Of a stretch of 64,000 nucleotides of DNA, positions 1 through 8,072 are shown one piece after another (the first letter of the stretch is position 1; each line of letters opens with the position of its first letter). The DNA is from Pseudomonas solani. Its GTDB lineage: Bacteria; Pseudomonadota; Gammaproteobacteria; Pseudomonadales; Pseudomonadaceae. Below the pieces are notes generated by a model, which was given only the letters and a program-made list of their open reading frames with translations, was not told the origin of the DNA and did no database searches. Both the position numbers and the translations under genes were made by a program. The stretch is from NCBI RefSeq assembly GCF_026072635.1, contig NZ_AP023081.1:6506501-6570500 (forward strand), given 5' to 3'.

Positions 1-13
1 GGCTCAGCACGGG

Positions 14-1423
14 TCAGTCCTCCACGATCCAGGTGTCTTTGGTACCGCCGCCCTGCGACGAGTTGACCACCAGCGAGCCTTCGCGTAGCGCGACGCGCGT
101 CAGGCCGCCGGGCACCAGGCGCGTTTCGCGGCCGGAGAGGACGAACGGGCGCAGGTCGATATGCCGCGGGGCGATGCCCTTCTCGACGAAGGTCGGGCAG
201 GTGGAGAGGCTCAGCGTGGGCTGGGCGATGTAGGCCTCCGGGCGCGCCTTGAGGCGTTCGCGGAAGGCTTCGATCTCGGCCTTGGTGGCGGCCGGGCCGA
301 CCAGCATGCCGTAGCCGCCGGAGCCCTGGGTTTCCTTCACCACCAGTTCCGGCAGGTTGGCCAGCACATGGGACAGCTCCTCGGGCTTGCGGCACTGCCA
401 GGTGGGCACGTTGGCGAGGATGGGTTCCTCGTCCAGGTAGAAGCGGATCATGTCGCCGACATAGGGGTAGACCGACTTGTCGTCCGCCACCCCGGTGCCG
501 ATGGCGTTGGCCAGCACTACGTTGCCGGAGCGGTAGGCCGCCAGCAGGCCGGGCACGCCGAGCATGGAATCCGGGTTGAAAGCCAGCGGGTCAAGGAAGG
601 CATCGTCGAGGCGGCGGTAGATTACGTCCACCGGCTGCGGGCCGGAGGTGGTACGCATGTAGACGCGGTCGTCGCGGACGAACAGGTCGGCGCCCTCGAC
701 CAGTTCCACGCCCATCTCGCGGGCAAGGAAGGCGTGCTCGAAGTAGGCGCTGTTGAAGCGCCCCGGGGTGAGCACCACGACGCTGGGGTTATCCAGCGGG
801 CTGGAGCTCTTGAGGGTCTCCAGCAGCAGGTTCGGGTAGTGGTCGATGGGGGCTACGCGCTGGGCCGAGAACAGCTCGGGGAACAGGCGCATCATCATCT
901 TGCGGTCTTCCAGCATGTAGCTGACGCCGCTGGGGGTGCGCAGGTTGTCTTCGAGCACGTAGTAGGTGCCATCGCCGTCGCGCACCAGGTCCACGCCGGC
1001 GATATGGGCGTAGATGTCGCGGTGCAGGTCCAGGCCCTGCATGGCGATCTGGTAGCCCTCGTTGGCCAGCACCTGCTCGGCCGGGACGATGCCCGCCTTG
1101 ATGATGCGCTGGCCGTGGTAGAGGTCGGCGAGGAACATGTTCAGCGCCTTGACGCGCTGGATGCAGCCGCGTTCGACGACGCGCCACTCGCTCATGGGGA
1201 TGGAGCGGGGAATGGTGTCGAAGGGGATCAGGCGCTCGGTGCCCTGCTCGTCCCCGTAGAGGGTGAAGGTGATGCCTGCCCTATGGAACAGTAGGTCGGC
1301 TTCGCGCCGCCTCTGGGCAAGCAGTTCCTCGGGGGTATCGGCCAACCAGCGGGCGAATTCCCGGTAATGCGGACGGCAGTCGCCGTTCGCGTCATACATT
1401 TCGTCAAAAAAGGTGCGGGCCAT
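14..1423 (-). CDS. Circularly permuted ATP-grasp protein (COG2308 family)
   Basis: About 469 residues, complete. The C-terminal half has ATP-grasp signatures (VVKETQGSGGYGML, then RHIDLRPFVLSG and a glycine-rich tail ending SSQGGGTKD), and the N-terminal half has the family's DNLRTPSGVSYML block. I chose the ATG at 1423 because AAGGAG lies just upstream; an in-frame ATG 144 nt earlier lacks a Shine-Dalgarno. In many bacteria this protein is encoded with an alpha-E protein and a transglutaminase-like protease, a set thought to make or cut an amide-linked product that is not known. The downstream genes of such an operon would lie beyond the left edge. Family assignment is firm; substrate unknown. 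Confidence 0.85.
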   Translation of the reverse strand: MARTFFDEMYDANGDCRPHYREFARWLADTPEELLAQRRREADLLFHRAGITFTLYGDEQGTERLIPFDTIPRSIPMSEWRVVERGCIQRVKALNMFLADLYHGQRIIKAGIVPAEQVLANEGYQIAMQGLDLHRDIYAHIAGVDLVRDGDGTYYVLEDNLRTPSGVSYMLEDRKMMMRLFPELFSAQRVAPIDHYPNLLLETLKSSSPLDNPSVVVLTPGRFNSAYFEHAFLAREMGVELVEGADLFVRDDRVYMRTTSGPQPVDVIYRRLDDAFLDPLAFNPDSMLGVPGLLAAYRSGNVVLANAIGTGVADDKSVYPYVGDMIRFYLDEEPILANVPTWQCRKPEELSHVLANLPELVVKETQGSGGYGMLVGPAATKAEIEAFRERLKARPEAYIAQPTLSLSTCPTFVEKGIAPRHIDLRPFVLSGRETRLVPGGLTRVALREGSLVVNSSQGGGTKDTWIVED

Positions 1424-1818
1424 GCCGGACTCCTTGTCACCACCGACCATCTTGCAGTCGCAAGCCTCGTGCCAGCGACTCAACCCTATACGTATCAATG
1501 AGTTGCACACGGACTTCAGTTCCGACGCACTGCGATGGTGCAGCTTCGGAAGCGGAACGGGTGCCACCGCCCCGTTTGGCGGCGATACGGATTAGGACGG
1601 GGAGCTGCGCGTACTTGTTCCCTAATTCTTCGCTTGTCGCGAATGCGCCCACGCAAGCAGTCTAGGACACGCCCGCGCGCCTGCCCGGCGCCATCGGTAA
1701 CCGCGCTTGTCAGGCCACAGGCCCCGAACTACGCTGCCTTGAGCACCTCCCGCCTCAAGGCCCGCCCCTCCGGCGTCCGCCTCCCAGGCTCCGCCCGCAG
1801 CTGCAACAGGAGTCGACC
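1424..1818. other. Divergent intergenic region, no gene seen
   Basis: 395 nt between the divergent ATP-grasp and binding-protein genes. I find no convincing ORF, hairpin or repeat. It must hold both promoters. The AT-richer stretches around 1485-1500 and 1615-1640 are the best places to look, but neither carries a clear -35/-10 pair. Confidence 0.4.
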
Positions 1819-2976
1819 ATGCCTTTCATCCGGACCACCCTCCCGGCCTTCGCCTGCGCCAGCCTGTTGCTCAGCGGCGCGCTGCAGGCCGCCGAACCCC
1901 TGAAGCAACTCGGCGAGGGCGAAGGCGCGCTCGACATCATTGCCTGGCCCGGCTACATCGAGCGCGGCGAAACCGACAAGGCCTACGACTGGGTCACCGC
2001 CTTCGAGAAGGACAGCGGCTGCAAGGTCAACGTGAAGACCGCCGCCACCTCCGACGAGATGGTCAGCCTGATGGCCAAGGGCGGCTACGACCTGGTCACC
2101 GCCTCGGGCGATGCCTCCCTGCGCCTGGTGGCGGGCAAGCGCGTGCAGCCGATCAACGTCGCGCTGATCCCCAACTGGAAGAACCTCGACGACCGGCTCA
2201 AGGACGCCCCCTGGCACAGCGTGGCCGGGCAGCACTTCGGCACGCCCTACCAGTGGGGGCCGAACGTGCTGATGTACAACACCCAGGTGTTCCCCAAGGC
2301 GCCAACCAGCTGGAAGGTGGTGTTCGAGGAAACCACCCTGCCCGACGGCAAGAGCAACAAGGGCCGCGTGCAGGCCTATGACGGCCCCATCTACATCGCC
2401 GACGCCGCCCTTTACCTGCGCACCACCCGGCCCGAACTGGGCATCGGCGACCCCTATGCGCTGAACGAAGAGCAGTACGCCACCGTGATCGCCCTGCTGC
2501 GCGGCCAGCAGCCGCTGATCCACCGCTACTGGCACGACGCGACGGTGCAGATGAGCGACTTCAAGAACGAAGGCGTGGTCGCCTCGGGCTCCTGGCCCTA
2601 CCAGGTCAACGCCCTGCGCGGCGACAAGCAGCCCATCGCCTCGACCATTCCCGTGGAAGGCTCCACCGGCTGGGCCGACACCACCATGCTGCACGCCGAG
2701 GCCAAGCACCCCAACTGCGCCTACAAGTGGATGAACTGGTCCCTGGAGCCCAAGGTACAGGGCGATGTGGCCGCCTGGTTCGGCTCGGTGCCGGCGGCGC
2801 CCAAGGGCTGCAGCGGCAGCGAGCTGCTCGGCGCCGGCGGCTGCGCCACCAACGGCTACGACCAGTTCGACAAGATCGCCTTCTGGAAGACACCCCAGGC
2901 CAAGTGCGGCGACGGGCAGTGTGTGCCCTACAGCCGCTGGACCCAGGACTACATCGCGATCATGGGTGGGCGTTAG
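1819..2976 (+). CDS. Periplasmic binding protein of a polyamine-type ABC transporter (PotD/YdcS-like)
   Basis: 385 residues with a signal peptide (residues 1 to about 25, ending near LQAAE). The mature protein resembles the spermidine/putrescine-binding group (DIIAWPGYIERG near the N-terminus, GTPYQWGPNVLMYN in the middle). It would capture a small cationic substrate in the periplasm and pass it to an ABC permease, but no permease or ATPase gene is adjacent, so it is either an orphan or works with a distant system. The C-terminal part has several cysteines (CAYKW, KGCSG, GGCATN, AKCGDGQC) that could form disulfides. AGGAG precedes the ATG. The exact ligand cannot be read from the sequence. 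Confidence 0.85.
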   Translation: MPFIRTTLPAFACASLLLSGALQAAEPLKQLGEGEGALDIIAWPGYIERGETDKAYDWVTAFEKDSGCKVNVKTAATSDEMVSLMAKGGYDLVTASGDASLRLVAGKRVQPINVALIPNWKNLDDRLKDAPWHSVAGQHFGTPYQWGPNVLMYNTQVFPKAPTSWKVVFEETTLPDGKSNKGRVQAYDGPIYIADAALYLRTTRPELGIGDPYALNEEQYATVIALLRGQQPLIHRYWHDATVQMSDFKNEGVVASGSWPYQVNALRGDKQPIASTIPVEGSTGWADTTMLHAEAKHPNCAYKWMNWSLEPKVQGDVAAWFGSVPAAPKGCSGSELLGAGGCATNGYDQFDKIAFWKTPQAKCGDGQCVPYSRWTQDYIAIMGGR

Positions 2977-3016
2977 CGTTCACGCCCACAAGAGCGGCGG
3001 CGCTGCGCACCGCTTG

Positions 3017-3164
3017 GCGAATGAATTCGCCCCTACAGGGTCTGCGCCTGATGTAGGTCGGGTGCAACCCGACAATGGTGCGTAACGCTGCGGGTTTCAC
3101 CCGCTCTACGCACTGGAGCGCGAAGCACTCGACGCCCTGCCGTAGGGTGGGCTTCAGCCCACCG
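3017..3164. repeat. Mosaic of three dispersed intergenic repeats
   Basis: Three elements lie in a row downstream of the binding-protein gene. The first contains GCGAATGAATTCGCCCC (from 3017). The second is a long imperfect hairpin (3053-3110) whose left arm is GTAGGTCGGGTGCAACCCG and whose right arm is CGGGTTTCACCCGCTCTACG. The third is a short hairpin, GTAGGGTGGGCTTCAGCCC followed by ACC (3142-3164). Copies of all three recur in other gaps of this window. They resemble REP-like elements of pseudomonads. Confidence 0.75.
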
Positions 3165-3174
3165 GAACCCAACG

Positions 3175-3918
3175 CTAGGCGCTCAGCGCGGGGGCCATGC
3201 GCAGGGGCTGATCCTGGAAGGCCAGGTCCAGCCAGCGGCGGTAGAACCCCTCCGCTACCCCGTGCAGCGCCTCCACCTTGGCCGGCAGGTCGGTGAGCAT
3301 GCGGCCCTTGGCCTGCTGGCTGGGCTGGGTCTCGTCGAGCAGGTGGGCCCAGTCGGTCAGCCACAGCTGCACCAGCTCCTCGGTCATTTCCGGGTGGCCT
3401 TGCAGGGCCAGCACCTTGTCGCCCCAGGCGAAGCCCTGGTTCGGGCACCAGGGGCTGTCGAACAACCATTGGGCGCCGCTGGGCAGGTCGAAGGTGTCGC
3501 TGTGCCACTGGTAGACCGGGAACTGCATGGGCAGGTGCGCCACCCAGGGGTTGCCCACTGCCAGTGCGCGTTTCTCCAGGGGCTGCCAGCCGATCTCGGT
3601 GTAGGGCATGCGGTGCACCGCGGCACCCAGGGCCCGCGCCAGCAATTGGCCGCCGAGGCAGTGGCCGATGATGGGGATGTCCCGCGCGATGAAATGCCGC
3701 AGTGCTTCGATTTCTGCCTCGATCCAGGGCAGTGGGTCGTTCACGCTCATCGGCCCGCCCATCACTGCTACCGCTTTCGGGCGGTCGAGGTCGTAGCCCT
3801 GCAACTCGCCCTGGTCCACGCGCAGCACCGTGAATGCCCGCTGCTCCGCGTCCAGCAGGCTTGCGAGGTGGCCGGGCGGGCAGAAATCCGCGTGGGTAAG
3901 AATCAGGATATCGGTCAT
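3175..3918 (-). CDS. Class I glutamine amidotransferase domain protein
   Basis: 247 residues, a stand-alone GATase1 domain of the GMP-synthase-like type. The nucleophile elbow GHCLGGQLL places the catalytic Cys at residue 87, and GHPEMT supplies the His-Glu pair. Such proteins hydrolyse glutamine or a gamma-glutamyl amide; related enzymes act on gamma-glutamyl adducts or serve an unidentified synthetase. No synthetase partner is adjacent. The start has a strong GGAGGG site. The upstream leader carries a large inverted repeat ending at the Shine-Dalgarno (see 3929-4002), which suggests regulated expression. Confidence 0.85.
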   Translation of the reverse strand: MTDILILTHADFCPPGHLASLLDAEQRAFTVLRVDQGELQGYDLDRPKAVAVMGGPMSVNDPLPWIEAEIEALRHFIARDIPIIGHCLGGQLLARALGAAVHRMPYTEIGWQPLEKRALAVGNPWVAHLPMQFPVYQWHSDTFDLPSGAQWLFDSPWCPNQGFAWGDKVLALQGHPEMTEELVQLWLTDWAHLLDETQPSQQAKGRMLTDLPAKVEALHGVAEGFYRRWLDLAFQDQPLRMAPALSA

Positions 3919-3928
3919 GTGAACCCTC

Positions 3929-4002
3929 CGTTTCCGCAGTCTGAGGCAAAGCCCGTGCCGAGGTCGAGTCAGGAAAATGTAAGTTTTCCGACTGCGGAAA
4001 CG
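3929..4002 (-). promoter_or_regulatory. 13-bp perfect inverted repeat in the leader of the amidotransferase gene
   Basis: CGTTTCCGCAGTC (3929-3941) is the exact complement of GACTGCGGAAACG (3990-4002), 48 nt apart. A smaller hairpin, GGAAAA-TGTAAG-TTTTCC (3972-3989), sits inside. Read on the minus strand, the promoter-proximal arm comes first and the second arm abuts the GGAGGG ribosome site of the 3918 start. The structure could act as an RNA leader or as paired DNA operators; the sequence alone does not decide. Confidence 0.55.
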
Positions 4003-4051
4003 ACACCGGCCAGCACATGGCTGGCCGGTGATTGCACAAGGGAACGGGAAT

Positions 4052-4393
4052 TCAGCGCGCGGGCGCCGCCAATTCCTGGGTCACGCCCCATCCATCCAGG
4101 GTTCCGCCCAGTGGTACGACCAGCTCCTCCAGGTCGTGCTCGAAATCACCGATACCGGAATGGGTGGCATACATGACCTTGCTCACCTGCAGGTGCCAGG
4201 CCCCGTCGTCACGGGGGGAAACCTGGGCATTCAACCACTCGCCACTGAATTTTCGCGCCGCCATCCGGGCCCGGTCCTCGTCGGGGAAGATGGCGTAGAA
4301 CTCGATGGGGTGCACACGGGCGAAATCGAAACCGCCCTCTTTCATGCGGCGCAGAACATTGCTGCTGACGTCATCGTGGAAGGTTGTGCTCAT
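4052..4393 (-). CDS. RraB-like protein (ribonuclease E inhibitor family)
   Basis: 113 residues starting MSTTFHDDV. The order of conserved blocks (GGFDFARVHPIEFY, FPDEDRARMAA, YATHSGIGDFE, GTLDGWG near the C-terminus) fits the RraB family, whose E. coli member binds RNase E and alters mRNA decay. The ATG at 4393 has GAGGAGG upstream; the longer in-frame extension has no ribosome site and is rejected. It is a single gene with no operon partner. Family membership is likely, but inhibition of RNase E is inferred only. Confidence 0.75.
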   Translation of the reverse strand: MSTTFHDDVSSNVLRRMKEGGFDFARVHPIEFYAIFPDEDRARMAARKFSGEWLNAQVSPRDDGAWHLQVSKVMYATHSGIGDFEHDLEELVVPLGGTLDGWGVTQELAAPAR

Positions 4394-4747
4394 GGTTACG
4401 ACCTCCTCTCTGGCGATTGATGAGTTTCGCTTGTAGACGGCCGAAGGATTCGGCCTCGCGACGCCCGGCGGCGCCGCCACGGGGCTGCCCCACGGACATG
4501 GGACAGGGCCCTGGCCAGGCCCGCGAAAGCGGAACCGGCCGCTGCTTCAGCTCACGCACAACGATCTACTGCATCAGAATGCAGGGTAGCGTCAGCTCGG
4601 CCGGTCTGCCCGCCGGGGAGCGAATTTTCCCGCCCCCGGCACGACGGGCGGCACGGGAATGGCGCCGGGCGAGCGCGCCATAGAACCTCACCCCGCGCCC
4701 ATTCGCCGGGCTTATCGCCAACCCGGCGTGCAGGGCCTCAGCGCCCC
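4394..4747. other. Intergenic region, no gene seen
   Basis: 354 nt between the RraB-like gene and the 3' end of the monooxygenase operon, both on the minus strand. No coding signal or clear terminator hairpin was found. It should contain the promoter of the RraB-like gene close to 4400-4450. Confidence 0.35.
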
Positions 4748-5509
4748 CTATTCCCGGCTCAACCAGCCCATGATCAGCCGGCTGATCCAGGGCGGCGACA
4801 TCTGCCCGGACCAGTACATCAGCTTGAACAGCGCACTGATGGGCCGGTGCACGGCGGCGCCGTGGGCCTGCTGCCAGGCCGCCGCGGCGATGTCCTCGGC
4901 CTTGAGGTTGACCCCCAGGCGGCGCAGGGTCGGCGGCTCGAAGCGCTGGCTCTCGACCATGGGCGTGCGCACGAAGGGCGGCATCAGGTCGCCGACACGG
5001 ATGCCATGGCGGCGCCACTCCAGCTCCAGGCCCTCGGTGAAACCGCGCACGGCGAACTTGGAGGCGGAGTAGCTGGCCATGTGCGGCGTGCCGTAGAGCC
5101 CCGATGCCGAGCCCATGTTGATGACCTGGGCGTCGGCGGTGGCCTTGAGGTAGGGAAAGGCCGCGTGGGTCATCTGCACCAGGCCCAGCACGTTCACCGC
5201 GAGGATGCGCGCGTGCTCGGCCATGTCGATCGCCTCGAAGTGGCCGAAACGCAGCAACCCCGCGCAGTTGAACAGCAACCGCAGCTGGCCGTCGTGACGC
5301 CCGCAGAAGTCCGCCAGGGCGCCTTCGACGGCGGCCAGGTCGGTGACGTCCAGGGCCTGGTACCAGAGCCCGCCCAGCTCGGCGGAGAGTTCCTCCAGGG
5401 GCTGCGGGGCGATGTCCAGCAGGCCCACCGTCCAGCCCTTCTCGTGGAACAGCCGCGCGGTGGCCCGGCCGATGCCGGAGGCGGCCCCGGTGATGAGGAT
5501 GTTGTGCAT
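4748..5509 (-). CDS. Short-chain dehydrogenase/reductase
   Basis: 253 residues, classical SDR. Cofactor motif TGAASGIG is near residue 10, the NCAG block is in the middle, Ser is in MGSASG, and Tyr/Lys are in YSASK. It would oxidise or reduce a carbonyl or alcohol with NAD(P). It is the last gene of a monooxygenase-esterase-SDR operon, one base after the esterase stop. The same gene trio is known next to Baeyer-Villiger monooxygenases, where the products can act in sequence on a ketone-derived ester. The natural substrate is not evident. Confidence 0.88.
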   Translation of the reverse strand: MHNILITGAASGIGRATARLFHEKGWTVGLLDIAPQPLEELSAELGGLWYQALDVTDLAAVEGALADFCGRHDGQLRLLFNCAGLLRFGHFEAIDMAEHARILAVNVLGLVQMTHAAFPYLKATADAQVINMGSASGLYGTPHMASYSASKFAVRGFTEGLELEWRRHGIRVGDLMPPFVRTPMVESQRFEPPTLRRLGVNLKAEDIAAAAWQQAHGAAVHRPISALFKLMYWSGQMSPPWISRLIMGWLSRE

Positions 5510-5510
5510 T

Positions 5511-6449
5511 TCAGACCCCCTCGCCGCTGCGGGCACGGATGAAGGCGAGAATGCTGGCCAGCGCCTGGTCGGCGGCCCGCAGCATGCCGGCGTGGGCCTG
5601 GAACACGTGCCACAGGCCGGGGTAGCGCTCCAGGCGCACCGGCACCCCGGCGGCCCTCGCCGCCTCCGCCAAGCGCAGGCTGTCGTTGAGCAGCAACTCG
5701 TCCTCGCCCACCTGCACCAGGATCGGCGGCAGGCCGGCCAGGTCGGCGTAGATCGGTGACAGGCCGGGGTCGCGGCGGTCCAGCCCCGCCGGGGCGTAGA
5801 GGCTGATGGCCTGCTCCATCCACAGCGGGTTGAGCAGCGGATCGCCCGCCGGCGGCTGGTGCATCTGCTCGCCACTGAAATCGGTGACCGGCGACAGCAG
5901 CACCAGCCCTGCCGGCTGTGGCAGCCCCTGGCGCGCCAGCTCCAGGGCGGTGATCAGGCTGAGGTTGCCACCGGCGGAGTCTCCGCCGATGAAGATGCGC
6001 TCGCTGGCGTAGCCCTGGGCCAGCAGCGCACGGTAGGCGGCCACGGCATCCTGGCGGGCGGCGGGGAACGGGTGCTCGGGCGCCAGGCGATAGTCCAGCG
6101 CGCAGACGGCCAACCCGCCCCGCCGCGCCAGGGTGGCGGTGATGGCGCGATGAGTGGAGGCGGCGCCAATCAAGAAGGCGCCGCCGTGCAGGTAGAGCAG
6201 CACGCTGCCGTTGTCCTGCGCCGGGCGGTGCCATTCACAGGGCACGCCGCCGAGGCTGTCGCGGCTGCGGGTGACACCGCGCATCGACACGGGCGTGGCC
6301 GTGAGCGCGCGGATCACCGCCCGCTGCCCGGCGATGGGCATCGGCGGGCGCACCAGGCCCCGGAACAGCACCCGCAAGCCCCCGCGCAGCACCGCACGCA
6401 GCAGCGGCTGGCCGGCATCCGGGGCGGTGAAGTCAACGGACGCATTCAT
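5511..6449 (-). CDS. Alpha/beta hydrolase, hormone-sensitive-lipase family esterase
   Basis: 312 residues. The oxyanion-hole motif YLHGGAFLIG and the nucleophile motif GGDSAGGN identify the HSL (family IV) carboxylesterase group; a Glu/Asp and the C-terminal His (WHVFQAHAG) complete the triad. It would cleave esters or lactones of medium size in the cytoplasm. Its start lies inside the end of the monooxygenase gene (17-nt overlap), and one base separates it from the SDR, so the three are translated together. A role in hydrolysing the ester made by the monooxygenase is an inference from context. Confidence 0.88.
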   Translation of the reverse strand: MNASVDFTAPDAGQPLLRAVLRGGLRVLFRGLVRPPMPIAGQRAVIRALTATPVSMRGVTRSRDSLGGVPCEWHRPAQDNGSVLLYLHGGAFLIGAASTHRAITATLARRGGLAVCALDYRLAPEHPFPAARQDAVAAYRALLAQGYASERIFIGGDSAGGNLSLITALELARQGLPQPAGLVLLSPVTDFSGEQMHQPPAGDPLLNPLWMEQAISLYAPAGLDRRDPGLSPIYADLAGLPPILVQVGEDELLLNDSLRLAEAARAAGVPVRLERYPGLWHVFQAHAGMLRAADQALASILAFIRARSGEGV

Positions 6450-7908
6450 AGTGGTCGAGCTCCGGTTGGCGGGTCTGTTGGCGGTAGGTCAGGGTGAAGC
6501 CGGGCCAGTTGTTGGTGTTGCGGCCATCGGCGGTCTTGTACCAGCTGTTGCAGCCGCGCTCCCACACGGTATGGCGCACGGCGTGCTGCAGCTTGTCGTT
6601 GAAGCGACGCTGCACCTCGGGCTTGAGGTCCATGTAGCGCAGCCCGTCGCGCTTCAGCGCGCGCAGGCAGCCGAGCACGTAGGCGAACTGGCTCTCCAGC
6701 ATGTAGAGGATGGAGTTGTGCCCCAGGTTGGTGTTCGGCCCATAGAGGATGAACAGGTTGGGGAAGCCGCTGACGCTGATGCCCAGATAGGCTTCGGCGC
6801 CCTCGCGCCAGGCCTCGTTGAGGTCGCGCCCACCAAGCCCCTGGATGCTCATGGGGGCGAGGAAGTCGGTGGCGGCGAAACCGGTGCCGTAGATGATCGC
6901 GTCGACTTCGCGCTCGCGACCATCGGCGGTGAGCACGCCGCGCTCGCTGATGCCGGCGATGGCCTGGTCCACCACCTCGACGTTGTCCTGGGCCAGGGCC
7001 GGGTAGAAATCGTTGGAGATGAGGATGCGCTTGCAACCCAGCGGGTAGTCCGGCTGCAGGCGCCGGCGCAGCTCGGGGTCGCGGATGCCCCGTGCCAGAT
7101 GCAGGTGGAAGCTCAGGCGCATCACCTTCATCAGCGGCGGGAACACGGTGAAGGCCAGGGCCCGCGCCTCGTGCTGCACGTACTTGAGCAGGCGGTCGAG
7201 CTTCTGCAGCGCCGGCAGGCGCTTCATCAGCGCCAGCTCCCAGGGGCGGTAGGCGCGGTCGGGCTTGGCGATCACATAGGCGGCCGAGCGCTGGAACAGG
7301 TGCAGCTGCGCCACCTTGCGGGCGATCTGCGGTACGAACTGGATGGCGCTGGCACCGGTGCCGATCACCGCCACGCGCTTGCCGGCCAGGTCGTAGTCAT
7401 GGTTCCAGCGCGCCGAGTGGAACACCTCGCCGGTGAAGTTCTCGATGCCGGGCAGGCGCGGCACCGCCGGGCGGTTCAGCTGGCCGCAGGCACTGACCAG
7501 GGCCTGGGCGCTGAAGTGCTCGCCCGCCGTGGTCTCCACCCGCCACAGCGCGGCCGCCTCGTCGAAACGCGCCCCGGCCACTTCGGTGGCGAAGCGGATG
7601 CGCCGGCGCAGGCCGTGGCGCTCGGCGCACTGCTGCTGGTAGGCGTGGATCTCCGCCTGGGGCGCGAACTTGCGCGACCAGTCGAGCTTGGGCTCGAAGG
7701 AGAAGGAGTAGAGGTGCGAAGGCACGTCGCAGGCCGCGCCGGGGTAGGTGTTGTCGCGCCAGGTACCGCCCAGGTCGTCGGCCTTTTCGAGGATGAGGAA
7801 ATCCTCGATGCCGCATTGCTGCAGGCGGATGGCCAGGCCGAGGCCGCCGAAACCTGCCCCGATGATCAGCACGCGCAGAGGCGCCGGGTGCTGGGGATTG
7901 TTGTTCAT
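6433..7908 (-). CDS. Flavin-dependent monooxygenase, Baeyer-Villiger type
   Basis: 491 residues starting MNNNPQHPAP after GGGAG. The FAD motif GAGFGGLG is near residue 20, and the NADPH motif GTGASAIQ is in the middle. A diagnostic stretch close to the BVMO fingerprint lies just before it (FHSARWNHDYDLAGKRVAV). The enzyme would insert oxygen into a ketone or oxidise a heteroatom using NADPH, FAD and O2. It is first in an operon with an esterase and an SDR and divergent from an AraC regulator, which suggests an inducible catabolic or lipid-modifying route similar in layout to the mycobacterial mymA cluster. Confidence 0.87.
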   Translation of the reverse strand: MNNNPQHPAPLRVLIIGAGFGGLGLAIRLQQCGIEDFLILEKADDLGGTWRDNTYPGAACDVPSHLYSFSFEPKLDWSRKFAPQAEIHAYQQQCAERHGLRRRIRFATEVAGARFDEAAALWRVETTAGEHFSAQALVSACGQLNRPAVPRLPGIENFTGEVFHSARWNHDYDLAGKRVAVIGTGASAIQFVPQIARKVAQLHLFQRSAAYVIAKPDRAYRPWELALMKRLPALQKLDRLLKYVQHEARALAFTVFPPLMKVMRLSFHLHLARGIRDPELRRRLQPDYPLGCKRILISNDFYPALAQDNVEVVDQAIAGISERGVLTADGREREVDAIIYGTGFAATDFLAPMSIQGLGGRDLNEAWREGAEAYLGISVSGFPNLFILYGPNTNLGHNSILYMLESQFAYVLGCLRALKRDGLRYMDLKPEVQRRFNDKLQHAVRHTVWERGCNSWYKTADGRNTNNWPGFTLTYRQQTRQPELDHYECVR

Positions 7909-8008
7909 TGTTATCTCCCATGTTCGCCGCAACCGCCGGGGACCAGGCCAGCCAGCGTGCGGATGAACGGATGCTAATGCGCGGCGGCGCACGCTGTTTA
8001 TGGCATCA

Positions 8009-8037
8009 TCGGACAGCGAATTGTGCTTTTCGGACAG
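8009..8037. promoter_or_regulatory. Direct repeat TCGGACAG x2 at 21-bp step, candidate AraC-type operator
   Basis: The octamer TCGGACAG occurs at 8009-8016 and again at 8030-8037, so the starts are exactly 21 bp apart. AraC/XylS regulators bind direct repeats about two helical turns apart. The site lies between the divergent monooxygenase operon and the AraC gene, about 35 bp before the AraC start. Function is inferred from sequence and position. Confidence 0.55.
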
Positions 8038-8072
8038 AAGCCCCCGTTCAACCGCCCAGGACCGCGACCACC

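Noticed and set aside
161..1294. Long plus-strand ORF opposite the ATP-grasp gene
   Set aside because: Antisense shadow in GC-rich DNA; the translation is rich in Gly, Ala, His, Val and lacks a motif, while the minus strand encodes a clear family member.
6211..7977. 588-codon plus-strand ORF opposite the monooxygenase and esterase genes
   Set aside because: Covers two well-defined genes on the other strand and has the composition of a third-codon-position shadow.
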